Assembly: GCF_000611645.1 (NCBI RefSeq)
Contig: NW_014012025.1
Location: 1-12,941, forward strand
Direction: 5' to 3'
Origin: Monoraphidium neglectum
Taxonomy: Eukaryota > Chlorophyta > Chlorophyceae > Sphaeropleales > Selenastraceae
Length of the DNA: 12,941 nt
A program made the position numbers and the translations under genes. A model generated the notes under the pieces. The model ran no database searches. It saw only the letters and a list, made by a program, of their open reading frames with translations, and was not told where the DNA came from. Shown here one piece after another: positions 1 to 9,217 of the stretch. The number at the start of each line of letters is the position of its first letter. Positions within the stretch are counted from its first letter, which is position 1.

Positions 1-1
1 G

Positions 2-1527
2 GGCGTGGGGGCGCGCGGGGGCCCGCTGGCGGCGGGGGAGGTGTTCTGTCGGGACAACTTCCTGCAGGCCAGGCATCTCAAGGAGATGAGCGCCCTCCGC
101 AGGTGGGTCTGGGCAGGGCGGGCGCGGGCTGCCGTTCTGCGGGCAGAAGGATTCCTGAAGTGTGTGGGGGAACATGGCAGGGACAGGCTGCACGCAGGCC
201 ACCGCGCGAGTCGGTGTCTCGACGCTTGCGTGTGGCAAACCAAAAAGCAGGCTCGCAGACAGCCCGAAGAGCTGAGGCCACACCACCAACACAACATTCC
301 TTTTGTGTCATTTGCAGGCAGCTGATGCGCACGCTGCAGCAGCAGCAGCACCGCCGCCCCGCCGACCCCGCCGCCGCGGCGCTGCAGTTGCGCGTTGCCG
401 CCGCCGTCAGGGACGCCGCCGCGCGCGCGGACGGCGCGTCGGCGCCGCTGCCGCCGCCGCCGCGCGAGGTGGAGGACGCGCTGCGGCGCGCGGTGGCGGC
501 AGGGTGGTGCGACCAGGTGGCGCGGCGGGTGCGGTCGGCTGCGTATGTGGCCAGGGTCGCTGAGGAGGAGGGTCGCAAGCGGTGGGTGGCCTCTGTTGTC
601 AGTCCAAGGGAGTGGATTGACATTGGTTTCTAGTAGGGTCACGTGTGTTTGTGTGTGTGTGTGTGGCCGTTGCCAGGGACGAGAGAGGGGCTCCGACGGC
701 ATGCTGCAGCGATTATGGTAACCTCGGGGCCATCAACGCCGCAAAACCTTGGATCCCTGCCGGCCCCCTCCCCATCACAACGCCACCCTCGCGAGGCCCT
801 CGCAACCCCTCCAACCACCCAATACTCCCCCGAATGGTTCGAACGTCCCAAACACATCACCCCACCCCATCCTCATGTGCCCCGCAGCCACGCCGTGCGC
901 TACCAGCCGTGTGATCTGGACGAGGAGGTGTACCTGCACCCCAGATCATCCCTGCACGCCGCCGCCCCCGAGTACGTCGTATACCTCCAGCTCGTGCGCA
1001 CCGCCAAGCGGCCCTACATGAGCGGCATCACGCCCATAGAGCCCGCCTGGCTCGCCGCCTGCGGCACGCCGCTCGCCGCGCTCTCCCCGCCGCTGCTCGA
1101 GCCGGCGCCGTTTTACAAGCCGGAGGCGGACGCGGTGCTCGCGTGGCACGACGCATCGTACGGCCGCCCCGCCTGGCCGCTGCCGCGCGCCGCGCGGCCG
1201 CACCCGGACGCCCCCGCGCGCGCAGCCGCGTTCGCGTCCGCGCTGCTCGCGGGGCGCGTGCTGCCGGCGCTCGCGGCGCTTGCGCCGGCGCTGGTGGCGC
1301 GGCCGGAGACGGCGGGGCGGCGGGAGCTGGCCGGGCTGCCGCGGGTGGGGGAGCTGCTTTCAGCCCTGGAGCGGCGCTGCGTGGACAGCCGCGCCGCGCT
1401 GGTGGCCGCGTGGAGGGCCGACCCCTCGTTCCTGCGGCCGCAGCTGGCGCTGTGGGTGGCGAAGCCGAAGCAGCAGCTGCTGGGGAAGCTGTGGCCGCGG
1501 CTGCTGGCAGAGGCCGGGGCGGCCTGA
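2..1527 (+). CDS. DHX37: DHX37/Ecm16-type DEAH-box RNA helicase, C-terminal part (5' partial, 3 exons)
   Basis: Exons are 2-102, 318-581 and 888-1527 (stop TGA 1525-1527), giving 334 residues of C-terminus. The GT-AG introns 103-317 and 582-887 both have GTGGGT donors and CAG acceptors; each splits an Arg codon and keeps frame. The first exon carries CRDNFLQARHLKEMSALRR, matching the helicase segment before the OB-fold. The last carries YLHPRSSLH, EYVVYLQLV and KRPYMSGITPIEPAWLA, which are hallmarks of the DHX37/Dhr1 OB-fold and C-terminal domain. The C-terminal tail resembles the DHX37-specific extension ending near the paired Trp/Pro segment. In yeast and animals this helicase displaces U3 snoRNA from pre-18S rRNA in the nucleolus; that role is inferred here by family. 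The helicase core (DEAH box) lies outside the window. An Ala/Pro-rich insert in exon 2 (about 340-470) is algal-style padding. Family assignment is strong; exon ends rest on splice consensus and homology. Confidence 0.92.
643..665 (+). repeat. (GT)n microsatellite in helicase intron
   Basis: A nearly pure GT dinucleotide run lies inside intron 582-887, interrupted only by one TTT. It is non-coding: the surrounding reading frame is lost by splicing. Confidence 0.85.
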
Positions 1528-1802
1528 GTGGGGGCCGCATGGTTGGGTTGCCGCCCTCATCTGTCTCCCCTGCCCTCGGCGCTGTGTAAGCGCCGTGCTG
1601 GCCTTGGTGTGTTGTAGTATGCGCAACCAGCCGGGACGGCTGGCAGATGCAGGGGCGAGCAGCAAGTACAGGAGCCATTACTTGTGCCGGCCGCAGCCGG
1701 TGGGTTGAGCCTTTGAGGCTCATAAAACTGCAATGAAGCTGACACAGCAGCCATGAAATAATATTGGTACTTCACTAAGGAACAAACAATTCAGGGGAAC
1801 CA
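1528..1802. other. Convergent intergenic / 3' UTR region
   Basis: This 275-bp gap lies between the two convergent stop codons and holds the 3' UTRs. I see TGTAA for the plus-strand gene only. No TTACA (minus-strand TGTAA) is present, so the PGAP3 transcript must use a variant signal or end elsewhere. No RNA gene or conserved ORF is visible. Confidence 0.7.
1585..1589 (+). terminator. TGTAA polyadenylation signal of the helicase gene
   Basis: TGTAA, the usual chlorophyte poly(A) signal, lies 58 bases after the stop codon. Cleavage is expected about 10-20 bases downstream, leaving roughly 200 bases before the convergent PGAP3 stop. Confidence 0.7.
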
Positions 1803-3122
1803 TCATGATTCGCGCTTTCCGTCTGCAGCAGCCGCCCGCCGCCTGCCGCTCGGCACAGGCGACGGCGCGCGTGCCAAGGCACCACTGCCGCCGCCGCCGC
1901 CCTCCCCGTCGCCGCCGCTGCCATTCCCGCCGCCGCCTGCGGCCACCCACGCAACGTCTGCGACGACAAAGTCGTACCACAGCGGCATCAGGAGCGCCGT
2001 CGCCGCGTGCCACAGCGCGTGCGCGTCCAGCAGCCCCAGCAGCGGCGGGAAGTCCAGGACTTCCAGCGCCATCGCCAGGTGGACTGCCGCGACGAAGGCG
2101 AACAGCCGCCGCCTGGCGGGGTGGCGGGCCGTGGCCGCCCACGCGACCCACGCGATCGCAGTCGCGACGCCGGCTGCGATGCAGACAGCCATGTTGTAGC
2201 CGTAGTCAAATTTGACAAACGCCATGTACCGCACGTGCCACAGCAGCCCCGCGGCAGCGGCCGCGGCCGCGGGCAGCGCGCGGGAGGGGCGCGAGAGGCG
2301 GAGCGTGCGCACGGCGGCAGCCAGCGCGCCGGCTGCGACGAGGGCGTCTGCTGAAAAGTAGTCCAAGCGCTCGGTCACGCGGATGTCTCTGACGTGAAAT
2401 ACGCTGCTCCAGACCCATGCGATGAGGCTCGCGGCGCCGTAGAGCCACCAGATCCACGCATAGGGGTAGTGCCCGCCGCCGGCCCCGCCGCCGCTGCTGC
2501 CGCCGCCGCTGCCCTTGGCCGCGCCGCCCCCGCCGGTGGCGCCCGCCGCGCGCGCGGCGCGCAGCGCGGCCGCGTAGCGCCGCAGGCCTGCTACGTGTGC
2601 CAACAGGTTGGCGACGCTGAAGACGACTGAGGCGATCTCCTGGGCTCCGAGGACGCGGATGAAGGGCCACTTGCCGGTGTACTTCCAGACCGGGCCCTCC
2701 CCCGCCGCCGCGCGCCGCCGCTCGGCCGCCCACATGCAGTGGTAGGCGCAGTCGTCAGCGCAGCCCCAGCGCGCGAGCCGCAGCGCGAGCGGGGGCTGGT
2801 AGCGCGGGGCGTTGCGGGGGCACGCGATGCTGCAGCCCGAGCCGGCCGCCGCAGGGGCGATCCCGTCCCCAAGGGCGCCGCCCGCCTCGGGGTTCCACTT
2901 TTGGAGGGCCGGCGGCAGGCAGCCCGTGTACTGGCAAACTGCTTCGCAGCCCTGAAACTCAGCCGACGCGTCGCCCTCGCTCGCGGCCGCAAAATGAGGG
3001 AGCAGCGGCATCAGGAGCAGCAGCTGCGCCGCACCCAGCAGGTGATGCCGCGGCATCGGACGCCTCCACCGTCGCAGCCACCAGCATGTGCTGCTGATGC
3101 TTACAGTGACAGAACTCTGCAT
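1803..3122 (-). CDS. PGAP3: PGAP3/Per1-like GPI-anchor lipid-remodelling membrane protein (complete, intronless)
   Basis: A single 439-codon frame (stop at 1803-1805). Per1/PGAP3 proteins are ER/Golgi multi-pass CREST-superfamily hydrolases that remove the unsaturated sn-2 acyl chain from GPI anchors. Visible support: an N-terminal signal sequence (LLGAAQLLLLMPLLPHFAAA); a Cys-rich lumenal segment (CxxxC, CLPPALQKW, CADDCAYHCMW) followed by KWPFIRVLGAQEIASVVFSVANLL; then several hydrophobic spans. Family motifs are SSVFHVRD (His about 243), ERLDYFSAD (Asp about 254), LLWHVRYMAFVKFDYGYNM, EVLDFPP and DAHALWHAAT (His about 368 and 372), so the metal/catalytic His-Asp set looks intact. A Gly/Ser-rich linker (about residues 195-220) and a Gly/Ala/Ser-rich tail are lineage padding. 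The start could instead be the Met at 3054-3056, which gives a textbook short signal peptide. The gene is convergent with the helicase gene and divergent from the CNBD-cyclase-LRR gene. Confidence 0.94.
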   Translation of the reverse strand: MQSSVTVSISSTCWWLRRWRRPMPRHHLLGAAQLLLLMPLLPHFAAASEGDASAEFQGCEAVCQYTGCLPPALQKWNPEAGGALGDGIAPAAAGSGCSIACPRNAPRYQPPLALRLARWGCADDCAYHCMWAAERRRAAAGEGPVWKYTGKWPFIRVLGAQEIASVVFSVANLLAHVAGLRRYAAALRAARAAGATGGGGAAKGSGGGSSGGGAGGGHYPYAWIWWLYGAASLIAWVWSSVFHVRDIRVTERLDYFSADALVAAGALAAAVRTLRLSRPSRALPAAAAAAAGLLWHVRYMAFVKFDYGYNMAVCIAAGVATAIAWVAWAATARHPARRRLFAFVAAVHLAMALEVLDFPPLLGLLDAHALWHAATALLMPLWYDFVVADVAWVAAGGGGNGSGGDGEGGGGGSGALARAPSPVPSGRRRAAAADGKRES

Positions 3123-3568
3123 TGAAATTATTATGTTGATTCCTGGTCATCAACCAAAGGCGGAACACACGAAATGGATCAGATCACACAATTCGAACTC
3201 ATTGCTCACAAGGGTATCACCTATGAGAAGAATATGCGTTGAAATTTCACGGTATGACAAGACTTGGTGCAACATTGTTTGACTCAAACACTGCTGACGG
3301 CACGCACATAATTGTCGAAACCGCTCAACCCAGCACGATGAAATCTACTTACTCAGAGCGCCGATGTGAACTCGGACAAAAAGTACCCACAGAGGCGGCA
3401 GTTCTGGGTCGTACCTTGTCGCCGCTCACAATGGCGCATTACGCACGCAGCGGCAATGGCGCGTAGCAAGGGAGCACAGCGGCGCTTGAACACCATTCGC
3501 TGAGCATCATCAACCTGCAGGCAATACTCACAGCCGAAAGCGGCCACCCGTCTGCCGTGCATCCAACA
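3123..3568. promoter_or_regulatory. Divergent intergenic region with likely bidirectional promoter
   Basis: This 446-bp stretch lies between the PGAP3 start (minus) and the ATG of the large plus-strand gene. The part 3121-3340 is visibly AT-richer (roughly 40-50% GC by eye) than the coding sequence. No clear TATA box is seen. It holds a short plus-strand ORF (ATG 3254-3256 to TAG 3464-3466, 70 codons) in the same frame as the downstream gene. This could act as an upstream ORF if transcription starts early enough, and its stop shows the large gene's frame is closed upstream. A perfect GTAAGT reads on the minus strand at 3347-3352 and could be a 5' UTR donor for PGAP3; this is unproven. Confidence 0.5.
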
Positions 3569-6500
3569 ATGACGGCGGTGGCGCCGGCTTTCTGGGGCGC
3601 CGTGCCGCCCGCCCATGCGCCAGCCGAAGCGCCTGTGGCGCCGCCGCAGGAGCAGCTACCCGACGCCGCCTTTTCCAAGCCGCCCCACGAGCGCTTGGAA
3701 TCCGAGGTCACCTCCATTGCAGTGCTGCTGAGGCGCGCGCCGTTCTACGCGCGCCTTGCGCCCGGCGCTCAGCGCTGCGCGGCCCGGCACGCGCGGCTTT
3801 TGAGGCTGCACGATGCGTCCGAGCTGCCCAGGTGCGCGCAGAGGGGGAGGGAGGCAGGAGCTCCAGTGAGGGGCGTCGTAGCGGGGCTGGCGCGAGTGCG
3901 GCTCCGGCTCGTGGCACATGGCAGCTGTCAAGTGCAGCGCTGCTGGCCGCGCGGCACTCTTAGGGAGGCCGCACCCCTCGACTCATCACATGTGCTCGCA
4001 CGCGCCCGCGCCTGCTCCACTTTGCAGCGCGCCGCACCACGAGTCATCCCTGTTCACGCTGATATCCGGCCGCGCCTGGCTGGTGCAAGGCAGCGCTGAC
4101 GATCCGCTCATCTCGCGGGTGCGGGAGCAGCAGCTGCAGGAGCAGCAGCGGCGCGAGCTGGCAGCGGCTGCAGCGGTGCTGCGGGAGGGCGGCGCCGGCC
4201 AGCCGCCGACGGCGGCGGCGACGAGCGGTGACAGGGATCAGCCGTTCTGGCGGGGTGTCAGGGACGCGGCGGCCGAGGAGCACAGGCGGCGGGTCCAGGG
4301 CGGAGGGCCCGCGGGCGCGGACGCCCCCCTCAGTGAGGGTTCAGGGGATGGGGAGCAGCGCGGCGGCGGCGTCAGTGCGACGCTTGTCGAAGAGCTCAGC
4401 AGCTTCAGGTGAGGGGGCTGCAGGGCACTCATAACCCCTGGTACCGCGCACCAACATGGCTTTGCGAGTCACCCGCAGTCGCTGTTCTGCCCGCGCGCTT
4501 TGACAGCACGCCCTCCCTCCTTGGAGCGGTATGGGGTGGGTCGGGATGCAAGACGCAGACTCAAGGCGCGCCAGGTGCCCCTTCAAAATTCTCAAGGAGG
4601 CCTCCCACCCTTTTCATTGGACATGCTTCTTCTTGCACACCCTCTTTCTTGGGCACCAGTGGGAACGAGCTCGAGTGGTCCGATCTGGGAGGGCCGTCTG
4701 CCGCGGCGCTGCTGCAGGAGGACGGCGGCCAGCAGCAGGCGGAGGGCGCCGGCCTGCCGCCGCGCTTCCTGGCAGCGGTCTCGGAGGACGGCGGCGCGGC
4801 GGCGGTGGCGTGGATCGGTCGGTGCGCCCTGGGAGAGGTGGGCGGTTCAGCTCGCAGCCAAGTCGTCAGGACAGGAGCCATGGGCGTGGGGTGCACGACA
4901 TGCTCATCAAGGGGTTGCCTGCTGCTGAGTGGTTTTGCAGAAAGAAGCCATGTGGTTGCAGGTGCCAATCCTGTGGCGGAGCGCACGCCAGACTGCCTGC
5001 GAGCCGTACATGGACTGGCTGGACATATGAATGTGCCCCACACCCCGCTCGCGGCCCTCACACCGCAGGTGCTGCGGCTGAACGCTGAAGCCCACGTGGC
5101 ATCCGCCGTCGCCGCCTGCTGCCGCGTCCCGTCGCTGCGCCACACCCCAGTGCGAGAGCTCACGCGCCTGGCTAGACACCTCCGCAAGGCGGGATTTGAG
5201 CCTGGTGGGTCCAAGATATGGCTGCGGGGGGTGCGCAGAAATGGGGGCCCCGCTTCCGCGAGCGCATCGCAGCAAGTGAACGGGTGGCACGTTTTTCCCA
5301 TGGCAGATCCCTCCTGGTTGCTTGGACCGCTTGCGCGACTACGACGCTGCCTACGTGGCTTGATGATGTCAGCACATGTCGAAAAACATGCGCACCCCCA
5401 ACATTCCCAGGTGATGCGTTGCTGCACCAAGGCAAAGAGATCGGCGGCGTGTTCATCCTGACAGCAGGCGCAGTCCAGCTGCAGGTCGCCGCGCGGCCGA
5501 CCCCTCAGGCGGCGACGGCGCCGGCGGCGGGGCCGGCCGGCGGGGGTGCGGACGGGGGGGCGGAGGCCGCAGCAGCGACCCGGCGATCGCCTGCTGCTGC
5601 GCCGCCGATCATCCTGGGCACCAGGTGGGGCTGCGTCATGGCGCACTGGCAGGGAGCATGGGTGGGTGGGCCGCCCCTCTCTGGAGCGCGGGGCCGTCCG
5701 ACGAGGTGTCCAGTGCGCGCCTGAAGGCCAGGCCTCGCAGCGCAGCCTGGCGCCCCGCCTGCCGCTCGGCCGCGTCCCCGCACGTCTTACACGCCGGCAT
5801 TTCTGTGAGGCCCATGGTCACTGAAATTTCCTCCCACAAACACTTTCACGCACGCACTCTTACACATACATCCACCCACCCATTCAACCCACCCACCCTA
5901 CGCTCACAAACACACTCACATTCTGTCTCACGCAACACTGACACACGCACACATGCACACACGCTTACCCTCTCTCTCACACACACACACACCTACACAC
6001 CTACACACTTGCACACACACCCACCCCAAAAACACATACACACAAACACACATACACATGCAGGGGCCCGGGCGCAATGCTGGGCACAGAATTCCTGCGT
6101 GAGCGCCACAGCGCCTGCAGCGCCGTCGCCCTGACGCGCGTCTGCGCGCTGCGCCTGCCGCCCCACAAGCTGGCGCAGCTGCTGGACCCCCTGACGCTCC
6201 GCCTCCTGGCGCGCCTGCGCCCGCAGCTCGGCGGCGCGGCGGCAGAGGCGCTGCTGTCAGAGGCGGGCGCGGCGGAGGAGCGGGCGCGGGCCGCGGCGGA
6301 GCACCGGGCGGCGGTGCTTGCGAGCGTGTACGAGGGGGCGGCGGGCGGGAGAGGCGGCGGCGGCGGCGCGGCCGCGGACGGCGTGCCGGCGACGCTTTCA
6401 AGGGACACGCGGCCGGGCAGCCCGATGCATGGGCGTGATGACAGCGGCGCGCCGCATCGCCCTGCGTGGTCGCCGTCGCGGCAGCTGGCTGCGTCGCCCC

Positions 6501-8956
6501 GGGCGCCCTCGTCCCAGCCGCAGCAGCGGCTGCAGCAACATCCTGATTGCTTGCCTCACCGCTGCCGTGCGCCTGGCGGCGCAGGGGGCGGGGGGTGCCG
6601 CGGCAGCCGCGCCGATCCTGCTTGGGCCTTGGCGGCAGGGACGCATGATCTTGACAGCAATGGGCCAGAAGCCTGCCAGGGGCAGGGGCTGCCCAGGGGT
6701 CTTACAGAGGCCAAGTGCGCAGACCTGCCAGGTGCTGACTCATCAGAATCGGTTAGGCAGCTGATCTCCGCAGTCAAAACCCTCGACGCGTCCCGGCGCG
6801 CCGCGGACGCCGCCGCGGCCGCATCTGATGCCGCGGCGCCGCCGATGTGGCAGCGCGGCGCCCAGGGGGCGCTGATCCCGCGGGGCGGGGCCGAGGGAGG
6901 CGGCGGCACCGCCGGCGGCGCGCCGCTGCTGCGGGCGGCGGACGGGGCTGAGGCACACACGGACCTGTGGGAGGCCGCCTGTGTCGGCGTGGTGGATCTG
7001 ATCCCGGTGGAAGGCCAGCAGCCAACCGCAGACGACGAGGCGCTGGCGACGGCGATCGACGACGGTGTCGCGAAGTTCGTTGCCGTGGTGCACGACGCCG
7101 GGCTGCGGCTGGTGCGGTGGGGGCCGACGCGCTACATTCTGTTGTGCGAGCTGCCCAGTTTTGAAGGGGATGGCGGCGCCGGCGACGCAGCGGGCGGGGG
7201 TAGCGGCGAGCGCGCCGCCGTGCGCGGCGCGGCCAACTGCCTGCTGGCTATGCAGCAGCGGCTGGCTGGCGTGGTGTGCCGGGCGGCCTGCCCCCATTTG
7301 AGGTTCTGCGCCGGCTTTGCCCTTGGCAACTGCTTCCAAGAGGCTGTGGGTGAGTCATAGCGTGGCATGCTGCTGGCCGGCCTGCGCTCGGGCGCCTGCG
7401 CCTTTGGCTTGGCTGTTCAGCGACCTGAAACTAGCCCTGAAGCTCTCTGATGCCTGCAACGGACGTTCTCAGCACTGCAGGCTTGAGCTGTCCTCATCCC
7501 CTTCAATCCCCAACCTTCTCTCCCGGCGTCCATCCCCATTATTTGCCGTGCAAAGCCGGCGACTTTATTACCGCCGTCTCCGGCCGCGCCGCCGACGCGG
7601 CCTGCCGCCTCGCGGCACTCGCCACGTCCCAGCCCTGGTCCTCGGACGCCATCCTTGTCAGTGATGCCGCCCGGCAGCTTCTCGCCGGCTCCCACGACCT
7701 ACGGCCCGCGGGCGGCGGCCACCTCCTCCTGGGCTCGATCCTTCCCTTGAATGACGGCCAGCAGCAACCCCAAGAAGGCCGCGCTGGCGCGGGCAGGTGG
7801 CAGTCGCAAATAATAGGCCAGCAGGGGCGCCCCCGCGGGAGCGGCGCGGTGCAGCAAGCGGGCCAGCTGGCGGGAGCGGCGCGGCGGCAGATGATCCGGC
7901 GCAAGTACGAGGCCCTTGAGCTGCTGCTGGCGCGTGGGGAAGGGCTGCAGCCGGCACCGGAGCACCTGCTGACTCAGCCGCCGCCGGTGGGGCTGATGGG
8001 GGGCATGGGTTAGGTCGGTGAGGCTGAGGTCATGTGCGGGCATTGGTGCACACACTTGTGGTGGTGTGGGCAAGACTGTATGTGAGAGCGTGTGGGCATG
8101 TGCATGTGTGAATGTGTTTGCATGCGCGCAGGTGTGTGTGTGTGTGTGTATGGACGTGCGTGTTTGTTTGCAGGTGCACAAAAGGCGTGATGGTGCACGC
8201 ATGCACACACGTACTCGGAACATGACTTTGAAACCCTCAAGTCTTTGCATCCATCGCAACGCACTCGCCAAACTCGCCAAATTGCAGGCGCACAACGCAG
8301 CCACGGCGCCCGATGCAGGCGGAGGCGGTGTCGGCGCCAGCGCATTGGGCAGCGGCCTACGCGCCAAGCCACGGCTGGTGGTCAGGATTGACGCACCGCA
8401 GCAGCCGCAGCAGCAGACGGACCCTCGATCACCTGCGCTTATTCCGGAGTGCGACTCAGTGCCTCAGAGCCCGACGCGGGGCGCAGCGCGCCGCGGCTTT
8501 GGGGCTGGCGGCGGTGGCACCGGGGCGACTGCCGAGCGTGGCGGCGCATTCACACGGCAGGCGGTGGCCAGCAAGGCGATCAACAGTCGGCTGCAGGTGC
8601 GGGCAATTGGCCACGCGTTTTGAGCAGGCGCGCAAGTGCGTCACTGCCGCTGCTGCTGCTGCTGCTGCCCGACGGCTGCACAACTCATCATAACCAACAC
8701 GCCTGGAGTTGCTAAACTTGCATTCGTCCCACCCATTATCGCCCAACGCGCGGACTCCTTCCAGGTGTGGCAGGAGGTGGAGCGGTTGCGGTCAGGCGCC
8801 GCAAACAGCGGCGATGGCAGCGCGGCCGCCGTACCGCCAACGCCAGGGGCAAGGGCCTCCACCCTCGCGGCTTCAGGTGGCATTCTGCCGCCGCTGCCGC
8901 TTCCGCCGCAGCAGCAGCATCAGCAGCATGAGCAGCAGCAGCAGCATCAGCAGCAT

Positions 8957-8988
<32 letters not shown>

Positions 8989-9171
8989 CGCGCTGGAGGG
9001 GGCCAGCCGGGGTGCAAACACAACCGAAGAGCCTGCGGGTCGGCTCAACCTCCAGGCCAGCCCTGAACGGCCGCAAGTTGGTGGGCTGGAGATGTCAGCG
9101 GTCAATGGAGGTGGTGGAGGCGCGCAGCCCGCGGGCAATGGCAGCGCACCACCCCTGGATGGAGCCAGGAT

Positions 9172-9217
<46 letters not shown>

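Noticed and set aside
1028..1723. 231-codon minus-strand open frame opposite the helicase
   Set aside because: Ala/Arg/Pro-rich complement of the helicase last exon; codon bias artefact.
4561..5646. 361-codon minus-strand open frame
   Set aside because: Arg/Pro/Ser-rich antisense shadow of the CNBD exons in GC-rich DNA; no family motif, while the plus strand shows spliced CNBD sequence.
5625..6134. Long Thr/His-rich open frame through the CA repeats
   Set aside because: It is the translated CA tract inside an intron; CNBD2 homology resumes only after the CAG acceptor at 6061-6063.
643..8165. CRISPR array or phage-type repeats
   Set aside because: The repeats are dinucleotide microsatellites and CAG runs with no regular spacer structure, in eukaryotic intron-containing genes.
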